Notes: a model not told the origin generated them from the sequence alone. A stretch of DNA of 64,000 nt from Euglena gracilis (GCA_039621445.1 CP154954.1:22952954-23016953); one strand, 5' to 3'; positions 45,096-55,058 are shown, counted from the first letter of the stretch. A program made the numbers and translations.

Positions 45096-45593
45096 TGGTA
45101 CAACAAATGTTGGTACAACAAATGTTCGAAACCCAGGAAATGCGGTTCACAAGGAGCAAAGAAATGGGGAATTGGAGGGAGAAGAAATGGCAAACGTTTT
45201 TGAAAGTCTATGCAAAGGAAGCAGTCCTCGCATTCTGAATGATTTGAAGGAGTGCTGAAGAAATACAAAGACAACATGATCACAGGACGGAATTGAACCT
45301 GAACCAAGTACAACAAAAAGGAGGACGCCAAGGACAACAGGACCAACAGCGACCTTATCAGCCTTTTTCTTATCCTCTGGGTGAACTTTCTTTCCGATTT
45401 GGCCGTTGTATTTATCAGACCTCTTGGAAATTGTCCTTGGTTTACCAGGCTGAAAGTCAAAATATTGGTTGGCGCATGGAAACAGGACGCCCACACCATT
45501 TCTGTTCAAATTGCGTCGATCCTAATTCATTACGCTAATTCATCACACCAGCCCCTTTCTGAGTGTCTATTTTTTTTCGTCTGCATAACCACC
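45096..45593. other. Probable 5' untranslated region of retrotransposon copy A
   Basis: No repeats and no other gene. The frame of ORF1 is open back to 45381 but there is no strong start before 45594. The element's true 5' end is not defined. Confidence 0.35.
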
Positions 45594-46766
45594 ATGGCTG
45601 CAAAGGGGCCGGATGGCCCTCCAGAAGACCCCAAGACTCAAGACAATACACCCCTTGTCAATCAAGCTGCTACCACAACCAACCCTTCAAGTACACCTAC
45701 TGCTGCAGTGGACACTGGACAGTTGGAGCTGCTGGCCAAGATGTTGTTGCCGCTGTTGGTGCCGGTGCTAACCACTGCTGTGGCACAACGACTCACTGCT
45801 GACCGCCCTGTACATAGTGACAGAGAAAGTCAAGACAGCAGCTCACAGAGAAGGAAGAGGACTTGGCAAGAGAGGGAAGAGCATGAAGAGTACCTACAGA
45901 GAAGGTTTGGAAGAGATTACAAGCCCCCATGGCAGAGAGGTCGACCCAGTTATCATATATCTCAACAGAGTTCTCCTCAGCCCCAGCTCCACCAGCAAGT
46001 GAGTCTGGGGCCCCCCTGTACAGCAAGCCCAGCAGTGGGCATTCCACAGTCAGGCCCATCAGTGGGCATTCCAATGAACAGCCCATTCCAATGCCCACCA
46101 GTGGGTAGAAGTCAAGTATGTCCATCTGTCACATCAATCATACAAATGTACATTCCATCACAGACCAACCTTTGGGGTGAACCCCAGCAATCTCAGCAAC
46201 CACTGCAATCAAACTGGAGCAGAGAAGATGACCAGAGGAAGAATTGGACCAGAGAAGAAGAGCAGAGAAGGAGAGAGGCTGAACTCTTCAGAAGCCTCAG
46301 AGCCTTTCTCAGCACAGGCCAGAGTACTCAAGTCCCCCCCCTCCCAACACCATTACACAACCCTGGCCTGCCAGCACCCTTAATCCCAGATGTGGTACTG
46401 GCATCACCATCAGCCTTCCAATGTGCTTTTCTGCCTGCAGCTTTCCCTTTTGTCTCACAAAGTCCCCCCCAAAGAGGGGACAACTCAACACAATACTTTC
46501 ACCCAGTAAAACAAATGGATCAAGAATTTCATCCCAAGGCAACTCCAAATCAAAATGAGTTGGCAAAACAACCCCCCCCCCCAACCCAAAAGAGGAGGAT
46601 CATCAACCCCAGCCAAATGCAACTCCAAAAAATCTCAGCACCAGCCCCCCAATATCAGCCCCCCCTGCAAGAGGGGGGGGGCCAGGCACACCCTTTCGCA
46701 TTTTTAAAATTCCAACAAAACCCACCATGTTTGATGGCACACAGTGGGCCAAACTGGGCACAGTGA
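45594..46766 (+). CDS. Non-LTR retrotransposon copy A, ORF1
   Basis: Encodes 390 residues. The ATG at 45594 has a very good context (ACCACCATGG), so I prefer it to the upstream in-frame start at 45381. The protein is rich in Pro, Gln and Ser. A charged stretch (QRRKRTWQEREEHEEYLQRR) lies near residue 85 and a second one (RKNWTREEEQRRREAELFRS) near residue 220. No zinc knuckle or RNA-binding fold is visible. By position it should play the ORF1 role, RNA binding or particle formation, but that is inference. Its end overlaps ORF2 by 40 bases in a different frame (ORF2 is -1 relative to it). ORF2 may therefore be made by re-initiation at ATG 46727 or by a -1 shift; I see no classic slippery heptamer. 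Confidence 0.65.
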   Translation: MAAKGPDGPPEDPKTQDNTPLVNQAATTTNPSSTPTAAVDTGQLELLAKMLLPLLVPVLTTAVAQRLTADRPVHSDRESQDSSSQRRKRTWQEREEHEEYLQRRFGRDYKPPWQRGRPSYHISQQSSPQPQLHQQVSLGPPCTASPAVGIPQSGPSVGIPMNSPFQCPPVGRSQVCPSVTSIIQMYIPSQTNLWGEPQQSQQPLQSNWSREDDQRKNWTREEEQRRREAELFRSLRAFLSTGQSTQVPPLPTPLHNPGLPAPLIPDVVLASPSAFQCAFLPAAFPFVSQSPPQRGDNSTQYFHPVKQMDQEFHPKATPNQNELAKQPPPPTQKRRIINPSQMQLQKISAPAPQYQPPLQEGGGQAHPFAFLKFQQNPPCLMAHSGPNWAQ

Positions 46767-49700
46767 TCCTGCAGGAGGAACCCAGCCCCTTTCAATGGCA
46801 AGACCCCCCCCAGGCAACAGATTTACCAGCTTCCCCACCCAACACCCCCCTGGAAGGGGTCCCAGTTTGGGAAAAACCAGAGTTTCGGTCCCTCAGGGAA
46901 GAATTTTTTTGGAGAAGGCGCATGAGACAGCAAGCAGGAGGCATTTTATTTCACGAGATGGTCGCCAGAAAACTGGCCAACATTCAGGAAAAGTGGGTCG
47001 ACATTGGCAGAACAGTGGACATTCGGGAGTCACAAAAAATGGTGCACACAGACATGAAACTCACGTTGCCATTGGCAGCGCCAAACGTTGTGCAACCGCC
47101 CCCCCCACCAAAAAAGAACCTCATCCTGGAACGGATCAGAATCGCCCAGATTCTTCATCAATACCGACCAGAGGAACAACGTGAGGAAGGAGTGGACATG
47201 TCGCACATAGAAAAAGTACGCCGAGCTATCGCACAAAAAATCAAACAAAAAGTGCCTGCAGCTGAAGCAGTCTGCCGCCCGAGGACAAAGAAGAGGCTGA
47301 CACCCTCCCGAGAACCAACCCTGCCCATTGCCTGGCGATACTGCCCAAGAATTTGGCAGATGGATGACATGCCCAGACCGTTACAGTTTGCGTGTGAGGT
47401 TGGATTGGCTGATCGTCTTTCCCCGTCTGTATGGACTGCCACCGATCTTGATGACTCAAATGACTCCCTGTCGGACTATTACTCTTGTGCTGGCACAAAA
47501 AAATTCCGCATGGCAGAAACAGCCGGCAACATACACCCCTGCTCTGCAAGCCCACACGGGGGGAAGAAGCCGGAAGATGCATATCTGAAGACGGGGCGAG
47601 GTGATTCTCTGACAACAATGGGTGATGTGGAAACCAATCCAGGCCCGCTGACGGTATTTAATGGACCCTGTGGTGAAGTCATGGATTTATTGGACCAACT
47701 TGTTGCCATGAACATGACTGATTTCTTTCGGATCAAGGCCGAACTACCGTTGCGGCAAGGCCCCGATGGCTCCTCCCAATCACTTCTTCCCAAAGCTACA
47801 TACTGGCTGAAATGCACTTTGTGTGACATTGAAACCATCACTGCCTCGGCAGGTTGGTGCTTGCACCACAGGGAAACCTGCCCTGTTTTTTCAGCCACAG
47901 TATATCCATCTACTGAGACAGCCAAAGTACACTCCATAACAAGCCGAGGATACACGGCAGAACAAACCCGGGAAAAGTTTTCAGAAGGACACCAGCCGAC
48001 TGGAAGGGGGGAACGAATCACCACCCATGGTGACGTCCAAACACAACCAGGACCCATCTACTTCCGTCTGGCTACCATGGAAAGACCAACAATCCCTGTC
48101 TCCAGGGGACTTCAAGAAAACTTCATCCGGCACAGATTGCTGGCGAGCCTTCAAGAGGTGGATGCAGAACTTCAAAGTTTCCGAGACGCCTTCCTTTCCG
48201 ATGTCCTGGTTGAGGACACTACCGTCTATGAGCTCACCGAATGTTGGGAAGTTTTGAGAGGAGTTCTGTTTGTGCTCATAGGGCTATGGCCACATCGACC
48301 ACCACGTCACGACTCCCCATCGAGTGTACATGCCATTATGTGGTTGCTAACTTGTTTATGGTCCGAAGTATGCAACATCGGCGAGGCCTTTCACCTCTAC
48401 CTGCCCCCTATTCGCCTAATGACACTACCCAACGTTCTCCGGCCGAGAGGCACTTTCCCCAGAGTACCTCCAACGGAGCCCTCCTCGTCCGACCTCTCCC
48501 CATTGAATGCACACACCGTTGATATCCTGGACATCATGGCCTTCTTACGTCCGACAAGATCAGTAGTTTCAGTTGACCGTCATGTCCGGAGGGCACGACG
48601 GACAGCACAAAGACAACCAAACTACCAACGAGGTGACCAACACGGTGATATAAGCCCTAACGACGCTGTCATAGCCGAGAGGCCCAGACACCAAGATGTC
48701 ACACTTTGTGGTGACGTTCAGCTCGAGCCGGGACCTATTCACCGCACACCCCCACGTGAAGGACCCCTATCCCTGCGACCTAGCACCCAGCCCCATTGCC
48801 GACGACCAACTTGCACTCTGGCCCCAGGGCCTTTTAAGTTGTCCAATGTGGCCCCAGGGCACGCCAACCATGTACGGCAACTGATTGACCAGGAAAAAAC
48901 GCGGTATGGGTACAGTCCCCCCAGCTGTGGCAGGGGTAAAAGCCTTGCCAGTTGTGGCGACATTGAAAGCAACCCAGGTCCCACAGAAACCCGCCCTCCA
49001 CAGCAGGAAGACGTTGAAATGGCCTCAGCCGCACAAACCTCTGCTGTGCCGCCGACGGAGCGACCTCTCCTTGGATCTTGGTTTCCAATGCACTCGACGC
49101 CGCTGTTCTCGCCTACTTTGTCCCAGGCTGTAATGCCGTTTCCCAGTTTGAACGGGGGCCCCGGGGCACCCGCAGCTGAGCAAATCATGGTCATTGACGA
49201 ACTAGAGTCCCGGGTGCGCTCAGTGATTTCCGAAATTCACGGGCATGCGCCGCAGGGCCAGGGCTTGACTGAGAATTTTGTGCCGTCCTTACCACAAGGG
49301 CAAGAGCAAGAGTGCCAAAATGGTCGAAGGCCGCAGCCCCCCGTGGCCCCAGCACCAGCGCAATCCTCGACGAACAATGATACGGTGCAAGTCACTCCCA
49401 CTCCCTTCTCGCAACCTTGCCCACCACTGCAGCCATCTTGGGAAGAAATTTCCCAAGACAGTCGAGGCACGTTGGTCCATATCCCACGGGGAGCGTTGCG
49501 AAACGTAGGGCTCGCCTTTTGCAGCACCCTCAGTCGCTTTGTGTCCAAGCCAGGATGGGAGACCCTACACGCACTTTGGTGCTTCCCAAAAGCTGTGCTT
49601 GCTCCATTGAAGCGCAGCGGGAAAAGCCATTGGGCTGCAGTTGGACGGAAAATTACTGAGAGAGCCAATGCCTACCTCAACCGGTCCACAGAAGATTCGT

Positions 49701-51960
49701 GGGATGAGACTCGCCAAATTCGCGATGCACAAAACCCAAAGAAGAGAACACGAAGTCAGACAAAAAATTTCGAGGCAGAAAGCCAAGAAAGATTGTGCAA
49801 CCGTGTTCAAAGCCTTGTCAATCATGGGGCGGTCAGTAAAGCCTGCCGCATGCTGACTTCTGATGGAATCCAAGATGCAGATGACCCGCTAATCTTGGAA
49901 CGGTTGGCTGCCTTGCACCCTCCTGAACCCCAACCTGGAAGGCAAAATCTGCCTCCGGACTTCCCTCGCCTCGAATTCGATCTCAGTGAAGAAGCAACCA
50001 GGGAGCGCCTAATTGAAATACGGAAAGCAGTCATGTCTTTCCCGAAGGAATCCTCACCGGGACCGTCTGGACTTCGTCCAGATCATCTCAAAGACATGCT
50101 CTCTGATCCCCTGGGGACACAATCTGAACAACTCCTCACAATTTTGGACCAATTCATCCGAACATGTTTGACAAACGGAATTCACAACTCAGTGGCATGG
50201 ATTTTCGCTGGTGCCCGTTTGACTCCTCTTCGAAAACCCTGCAATCCAAGCGAAAACTTTGATGAGCTTGGCAATGCCAACCCCATTCCTGACCCAAAGA
50301 AGGATGGCACGCGACCAATTGCAGCTGGGGAATGCCTGCGTCGATTGGTGGGCAAATATTTGATGAGGCACCCCAAAATCAGGGACCGCCTTAAAGAACT
50401 GCAGCCACTACAATGTGGTGTAGGGGTCCAGGGGGCATGTGAACTCATTGCTATGGGACTGCAGCAAGAAGTAAATCACCTGCACATGCAACAGGACAGC
50501 ACCTGGGCTTTGTTACAGGTAGATTTCAGCAATGCTTTTAATTGCGTAAAAAGAAAGACAGTCCTTGCTGAAGTGGCTAAACGCTGCCCGGAGGCGTACG
50601 TTTGGTTCGAGAGTTGCTACGCCGAACACAGCCCGCTCTTTTGTGGGTCATCACACCTTCGGAGTGCCTCTGGTGTACAACAAGGGGACCCTTGTGGCCC
50701 AGCCGGATTCGCCTTGGCGTTGCAATCCCTCGTTGAGTCCTTGCAAGACGTTGTGCCACTCCAATTGTGGTATTTGGATGATGGACACATCCTGGGAACC
50801 CTCCCACAATTACATGCAGCAATTACAGAAATTCAACGACAGGGGACGCTACTAGGCATACACCTCAACACAAAAAAATGCCGCCTGTGGGGCCCTGCAG
50901 CAACAGAAGCCAATCGTGCTGAAATGCCGCAAAACAGCCCACTTCGTGCAGTCCCAATCGTGAACTACTCCCCCGATTCTGGTATACGGGCCCTGGGAAT
51001 CCCGGTATGCTGTCCACAAAGCGGAGGCTTTGCGGGGGAAGTGTGGGCTGAACGTGCAACAAGTGTGCAGAAAGCTTGCCGGGCCCTTTTGAACCTGCCG
51101 CAGGCCCATATTCAGTTCTGCCTCTTACGAACCTGCCTAGATGCATGCAAAGTTAATGACCTCATGCGTGCAACAGAACTGGGGCAGGCAAATGACGCAT
51201 GTGCTTTGTTGACCAAAGAAATCAGGAACACAATGAGCAACATTGTTGGATCCCCCATCGATGACAACCAATGGGCTCAGGCCACCCTACCTGTGCGTCA
51301 TGGCGGACTCGGACTTCGGGACCCATCACGGGAACGTCTCCCAGCACGGATATCCGGCATTGTGACGTTTGTCAGCAATGGCAGACGCACCCTGGGTCTG
51401 GCAGACCGAGGAGTACCGAAAGACACTGTTGAGTGCCTGTCCTCTGCCAACTCCATCCTCGAAGGAACTCCCCCAACGCAAGCATGGGCCGCGGATGTAT
51501 CCCTCTTGAACGAAGCCCAAAGCCCTCACATTCAACAGAAGTGGTGGGGTGAATGCTTTGCGAAACAACGACAAAAGGTATTATCCTCCAACCTTCACGG
51601 TCAAGACGCCGTCCGGTTCGCAAGCCAACAGCGGCCCCACGCAATGGCCTGGGCTTCTGTCACACCATCCTCTGGACTGAAAACATTGGTTGCTTCTGCC
51701 GAATTCAAAGGATTTCTAAAGTGGGCACTGGGAGCACCAGTTTGCCCTCCAACGGGATTAACGTGCCCACGCTGCACCAAGCCAATGGACAACCTGGGTA
51801 ATCACCTTGTCCTCTCTCCGTTGACCGGAGGAGGTGCACCACCCGGCATCCGTCAAGACAATACCGCAAGAGTGCGTGCCGCACTTGCCCCTCTGGGCCA
51901 TCCGATCCGTGGGCTGGACTGGAAACACTTGGGGCCCTTGTGGCCCAGTATAGGGAGGGG
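45594..51960 (+). mobile_element. Non-LTR retrotransposon copy A (3' truncated)
   Basis: Consists of ORF1 and ORF2 as above. Homology to copies B and C ends near 51830, just after the zinc finger. No poly-A tail or target-site duplication could be found. Loss of the 3' end with an intact 5' part is unusual for this class, because insertion starts at the 3' end. Confidence 0.75.
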
Positions 51961-52090
51961 GGTCGGCACGCCGTGGCGAGGTTTCCGGCTAGGGGGGGGG
52001 GGAGGGGGGGTTTTGGCGTGGCGAGGGGGTCCCGGATGGGGGGGGGGAGGGGTGCGCGGGGGCCAAGAAAATTTTCTTTGGCGGGCCTGA
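46727..52090 (+). CDS. Non-LTR retrotransposon copy A, ORF2: 2A-bearing reverse transcriptase polyprotein
   Basis: 1,787 residues without a stop. Four 2A-like motifs end at P307 (GDVETNPGP), P443 (GDVQTQPGP), P670 (GDVQLEPGP) and P752 (GDIESNPGP). The first and fourth fit the canonical D(V/I)ExNPGP; the second and third change E or N. Skipping at all sites would release pieces of about 306, 136, 227, 82 and 1,036 residues. A C2HC-like finger starts at C363. Reverse transcriptase: PGPSGLRPDHL near 1110, RPIAAGECLRRLVGK, motif A VDFSNAFN (D1266), motif B SGVQQGDPCGPAGF, motif C YLDD (1349-1352). A post-RT finger starts at C1680/C1683 but lacks its last Cys, and the frame then runs into G-rich tandem repeats. 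The restriction-like endonuclease present in copies B and C is missing. It copies its RNA into DNA at a nicked target; this copy alone is probably not fully active. Confidence 0.85.
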   Translation: MFDGTQWAKLGTVILQEEPSPFQWQDPPQATDLPASPPNTPLEGVPVWEKPEFRSLREEFFWRRRMRQQAGGILFHEMVARKLANIQEKWVDIGRTVDIRESQKMVHTDMKLTLPLAAPNVVQPPPPPKKNLILERIRIAQILHQYRPEEQREEGVDMSHIEKVRRAIAQKIKQKVPAAEAVCRPRTKKRLTPSREPTLPIAWRYCPRIWQMDDMPRPLQFACEVGLADRLSPSVWTATDLDDSNDSLSDYYSCAGTKKFRMAETAGNIHPCSASPHGGKKPEDAYLKTGRGDSLTTMGDVETNPGPLTVFNGPCGEVMDLLDQLVAMNMTDFFRIKAELPLRQGPDGSSQSLLPKATYWLKCTLCDIETITASAGWCLHHRETCPVFSATVYPSTETAKVHSITSRGYTAEQTREKFSEGHQPTGRGERITTHGDVQTQPGPIYFRLATMERPTIPVSRGLQENFIRHRLLASLQEVDAELQSFRDAFLSDVLVEDTTVYELTECWEVLRGVLFVLIGLWPHRPPRHDSPSSVHAIMWLLTCLWSEVCNIGEAFHLYLPPIRLMTLPNVLRPRGTFPRVPPTEPSSSDLSPLNAHTVDILDIMAFLRPTRSVVSVDRHVRRARRTAQRQPNYQRGDQHGDISPNDAVIAERPRHQDVTLCGDVQLEPGPIHRTPPREGPLSLRPSTQPHCRRPTCTLAPGPFKLSNVAPGHANHVRQLIDQEKTRYGYSPPSCGRGKSLASCGDIESNPGPTETRPPQQEDVEMASAAQTSAVPPTERPLLGSWFPMHSTPLFSPTLSQAVMPFPSLNGGPGAPAAEQIMVIDELESRVRSVISEIHGHAPQGQGLTENFVPSLPQGQEQECQNGRRPQPPVAPAPAQSSTNNDTVQVTPTPFSQPCPPLQPSWEEISQDSRGTLVHIPRGALRNVGLAFCSTLSRFVSKPGWETLHALWCFPKAVLAPLKRSGKSHWAAVGRKITERANAYLNRSTEDSWDETRQIRDAQNPKKRTRSQTKNFEAESQERLCNRVQSLVNHGAVSKACRMLTSDGIQDADDPLILERLAALHPPEPQPGRQNLPPDFPRLEFDLSEEATRERLIEIRKAVMSFPKESSPGPSGLRPDHLKDMLSDPLGTQSEQLLTILDQFIRTCLTNGIHNSVAWIFAGARLTPLRKPCNPSENFDELGNANPIPDPKKDGTRPIAAGECLRRLVGKYLMRHPKIRDRLKELQPLQCGVGVQGACELIAMGLQQEVNHLHMQQDSTWALLQVDFSNAFNCVKRKTVLAEVAKRCPEAYVWFESCYAEHSPLFCGSSHLRSASGVQQGDPCGPAGFALALQSLVESLQDVVPLQLWYLDDGHILGTLPQLHAAITEIQRQGTLLGIHLNTKKCRLWGPAATEANRAEMPQNSPLRAVPIVNYSPDSGIRALGIPVCCPQSGGFAGEVWAERATSVQKACRALLNLPQAHIQFCLLRTCLDACKVNDLMRATELGQANDACALLTKEIRNTMSNIVGSPIDDNQWAQATLPVRHGGLGLRDPSRERLPARISGIVTFVSNGRRTLGLADRGVPKDTVECLSSANSILEGTPPTQAWAADVSLLNEAQSPHIQQKWWGECFAKQRQKVLSSNLHGQDAVRFASQQRPHAMAWASVTPSSGLKTLVASAEFKGFLKWALGAPVCPPTGLTCPRCTKPMDNLGNHLVLSPLTGGGAPPGIRQDNTARVRAALAPLGHPIRGLDWKHLGPLWPSIGRGVGTPWRGFRLGGGGGGVLAWRGGPGWGGGGVRGGQENFLWRA

Positions 52091-52190
52091 TATGGCGTGG
52101 TGAGGGGGTCTGAAAAGGGGGGGGAGGGGGGTAAAATGGCGTGGCGATGGGGGTCGGTGAGGGGGGGGGAGGGGTGTGCCGATCCCCCGT
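51955..52190. repeat. G-rich tandem repeat between copies A and C
   Basis: TGGCGTGGCGAGGGGGTC followed by GGGGGGGGAGGGG recurs about four times at 60-90 base spacing. It lies exactly where convergent copies A and C meet. Confidence 0.75.
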
Positions 52191-52204
52191 AGTTAGCCGC
52201 AGTT

Positions 52205-54000
52205 GCGAGGCTACTGTGCGCATGATGCAGACAGACATGGATTGCCAAAAATGCTCCACTCTCTCGGCTTTGCTTTCCCTGATTGTGGTATTTTCGGCAT
52301 AAAGTCGACAGATGTGATGGAGCAACAGGTTGCCTTCACTGGTCATGCCTCCCCACGGGTGAAGGACCAATGCTTTGAAGTCCCATCGGACTTTCTCACA
52401 TGCCACTGCATATTTATTGAGTTTGGCTTGTTCTTCACGTAGCAACATTTTCTTGGCAGAGTCTGGTGAGGGGCGGGGTTCAGAAGGTCGCAATGGCCAA
52501 TGGGTGCACAATAATGAGATCAATAGCCAAGGGTGGTCCACCCCGCCAGGTGGCCAGGTGTAAAAGAGCATGTCACCAGGTCAGGAGCCATCCGGCAGTT
52601 GGGCTTCTTTAGAGGAGGTAATACCTGCCTCTCGTGCTGTGGCAAGTAACCAGTCTTGGAGTATGGTGTGGCGTTGAGTTGGCGTTGAGTGGCCTTGCAG
52701 GTAACTGCATGGTCTCCCCATGCATCCAAGCATGCTGTACATTGGGCACAAGTACTCCCCACCTCATTGGGGTTGAGCAGTGTCCAAGCCACCACTGGAG
52801 TGCCAGGCGATGATCAACATGTTCCATCTGGGTTCCAAGAGCTTGAAAAGGGCGGCAATTCAGCCAAGCCCCTGAGTTGGCAGTCTGTAAGCTTTTGCGA
52901 CACAGGTCTCGGTGGCTGCCAGTTTGCTTCCATTCCTTGTATCTCTGGGCATTCATGCAATCTTGCCAAAATTGTTGTCGAGTTTCTTGCAGGCTCGCTC
53001 TCTGGATGGAGGAGGGCGTCTCAAACCAGCCCTTCAGTGGCTGGACCTCTTGCCCAAGTCGGTGTCGAAGACTTGCAAGGCGAACGTTGAAGTCAGGCGG
53101 CAGAATTCTCATATTGTCACAAGGAATGGCGCACAGGTAAGTGGTTTCATGGCGCACATAACTCGCCATACAGGAAACCCTGGCTACCTCTTGGTAATCC
53201 AATGGAGATTTGATTCCAAGTCCAGCCAATTTGGTTGGGAGAAAGGTCTGGCGTGCTTGGTCTTCCGGTAGGGAGCGTCCAATAATGTTTTCCACCGCCT
53301 CCAGAAGATCTTGATGGATGTGTCTCAAGGTGTCTTGAACATGTGTAGTGTCAGTGGTTCTTAGGAGGCTAGGCGCCGCTCGGGGGGGGGGGGTCCGGGA
53401 CCCCCCCCCCCTCCCCCATCAGGACAATGTTTTCAACGTCTGGGACCTAGATGAGGAACATGCCGAAGAGTGTGCAGTGAGACCAATTGCTGCAGGAGAG
53501 ACCCTCATACGCCTCATTGGAAAGTGTGCAATGTCCCTTTCTGAAACCAAACTGGCGTCCCAAAAACTGCGGCCGTTCCAACTGGGGGTTCATCTTCCTC
53601 CATGGCTTTATCCGATGTTGTTGTTTTCTTCGTTGGAATCAAATTTGCTGCTCCAAGGAGTTGTACAACAGTTTGTGGTAGTTTTCCTTCCAAGGCCTGC
53701 TGTACAAAGATGTCTAGCTGATGGAGGAGCTCCGTGGCATTCGGGTTACCTGGCAGGATCATTTGTTGAAGGTGACTGGGTCGGAGGCCAGAAGGCCGCA
53801 ACTGTTAGTGCTCCGTCTTCAATGGCCCGAAACACCGACTGCCTCGTTTGGTCAGTGAGGCGGTTTGTTTTGTTTTGCAGACGTTGTGATTTTCTGTCCA
53901 TTCTAGTGTCGTCCTCACAAAGTTTGAACTGGTCAGGTGGGATCTCCAGAAATGAAATTGAAGCGGAAATGATTGCTTTGGTGTTACGTACTTCATGCAT
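52205..54000 (-). pseudogene. Retrotransposon copy C, rearranged reverse transcriptase fragment
   Basis: On the minus strand, from 53801 down, a frame reads SGLRPSHLQQMI then LLGAANLIPTKK, matching the start of the copy A reverse transcriptase. From 53328 to 52609 follows the post-RT region (LPTKLAGLGIKSPLDYQEVA, WKQTGSHRDLC), then CAQCTACLDAWGDHAVTC, a CCHC finger. Next comes APD followed, in another frame, by GGPPLAIDLIIVHPL, the restriction-like endonuclease motif. The terminal helical domain (KYAVACEKVRWDFKALVLHP, WGGM) ends near 52210. The catalytic core with YLDD is absent, and 53415-53600 is inverted. Frameshifts are present, so it is not functional. Confidence 0.75.
53415..53600 (+). 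pseudogene. Inverted reverse transcriptase segment inside copy C
   Basis: On the plus strand the frame reads AVRPIAAGETLIRLIGKCAM then KLRPFQLGV, which matches RPIAAGECLRRLVGKYLM and LQPLQCGV in copy A. In the intact order it would directly follow LIPTKK of copy C, which here lies on the opposite strand, so this piece has been inverted in place. Confidence 0.75.
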
Positions 54001-54039
54001 TTTCCCTCCCCTGGGTGGGCGTGGCAGTACGGCTGGGGC

Positions 54040-54150
54040 CTCGAACCGGCGTTCTGGAACACGGCTTCACGCCCGAACCGGCGTTCTGGACACAGTTGTT
54101 GAAACCGTGGATTAGGGGCTCTGGCTTCACGCCCGAACCGGCGTTCAAGG
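54040..54150 (+). repeat. GAACCGGCGTTC repeats
   Basis: CGAACCGGCGTTCTGGA-type words occur at 54044, 54078 and 54136, twice preceded by GGCTTCACGCC. Inverted or palindromic relatives lie at 57121-57195, including the lead GGGGCTCTGGCTTCA. Confidence 0.6.
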
Positions 54151-54279
54151 AATAAAGGCCAATTTCGCCCTAAATACCCAGTTTCTGAACATTTTTGGGC
54201 ATTTTTGGGATCCTTTGGGCTCATGGCCATGTCGATCGGCCGATTGAAGTTTTCATCCGTCTGATGCCAGGTTACCCAT

Positions 54280-54700
54280 CAATCGAAAGGTTTTTTTTCA
54301 GAATTACGATTTGGAAAAAAATTTTGGTTGGACCACCCCTAGGTTTTTTCAGAATCACGGTTGGGAAATTTTGGTTGGACCCCCCCCAGATTTTTTCAGA
54401 TTTGCAATGCCGAATTTTCGGTTGGACCCCGCTGGTTTTTTTTCCAGAATTATGGTTGGGATTTGATCCCCCCTTTTTTCAGAATTCCGGTTCAGAAATT
54501 TTGGCTGGGTTTCTTCACAAACACGGTTGAAAAAAAAATTGGCTGGAGCCCCCCCTAGGGTTTTTCAGAAGTACGGTTGGGAAATTTTGGCTGGACCCCC
54601 CCGGGAATTTTTCAAAATTGTTGGGAAATGTTAAGTACAGTTGGGAAATTTTGGCCCCCCTGGGTGTTTTCAAAATTGGTTGGACCCTCCCGGTTTGTCA
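54280..54700 (+). repeat. Tandem minisatellite TTTTTCAGAATTACGGTTGG
   Basis: About eight degenerate units of 45-60 bases, each with TTTTTCAGAATT-ACGG, TTGGGAAATTTTGG and TTGGACCCCCC. Two units occur in reverse complement at 57475-57550. Confidence 0.7.
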
Positions 54701-54722
54701 ACAAAAGTTGAACTTTAAAAGA

Positions 54723-54780
54723 CGAGGCAGGAATCGAACCCACGACCACACGGTCATAGAACACACACGGAGAACTGTCA
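54723..54780 (-). tRNA. tRNA-like 3' half (broken unit)
   Basis: The minus strand carries a B-box GGTTCGATTCC and an acceptor end GCCTCGTC. The matching 5' half does not adjoin it; a 5' half with A-box TAGCTCAGTGG lies 85 bases away at 54862-54904. It is either a disrupted unit of the array or two halves of different units. Confidence 0.4.
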
Positions 54781-54861
54781 ATCACCACCCCCCCGGGGGG
54801 TCGGCACATCACATTTGCCCTCAAAACTCCCAGCACTGAAAAACCGACTTTGTTCGGCCTT

Positions 54862-54904
54862 TGAAAAACGGCCTTTGCCTATACTCCACCACTGAGCTAT
54901 TCGC
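54862..54904 (-). tRNA. tRNA-like 5' half (broken unit)
   Basis: The minus strand reads GCGAATAGCTCAGTGGTGGA, the same 5' half as in the complete units of the array, then diverges in the anticodon arm. Confidence 0.4.
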
Positions 54905-54989
54905 TTTTTGGTGGATTTCACATTTCCGACACATTTTCTTTTAAACACTAAAACAAACTCTTCTGAAAAAGGAAAAATGTCCAAAAAGG

Positions 54990-55058
54990 GGGCGACCGGG
55001 GATTGAACCCGGGACCGTAGAGTTGTTACCCTTATGCTCTACCACTAAGGTATTCGCC
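54990..55058 (-). tRNA. tRNA-like gene, anticodon AAC (Val)
   Basis: The minus strand starts GGCGAATACCTTAGTGG, with anticodon loop GTAACAA, T-arm CCGGG-TTCAATC-CCCGG, and 3' end TCGCC pairing with GGCGA. A and B boxes are both present and a T run follows the 3' end. The D-stem has mismatches, so it may be decayed. First complete unit of a tandem array (units about 125 bp apart). Confidence 0.5.

Noticed and set aside
51705-52571. 288-residue minus-strand frame across the copy A/copy C junction
   Set aside because: Only its first third matches copy C. The rest is the antisense of G-rich repeats and of copy A.
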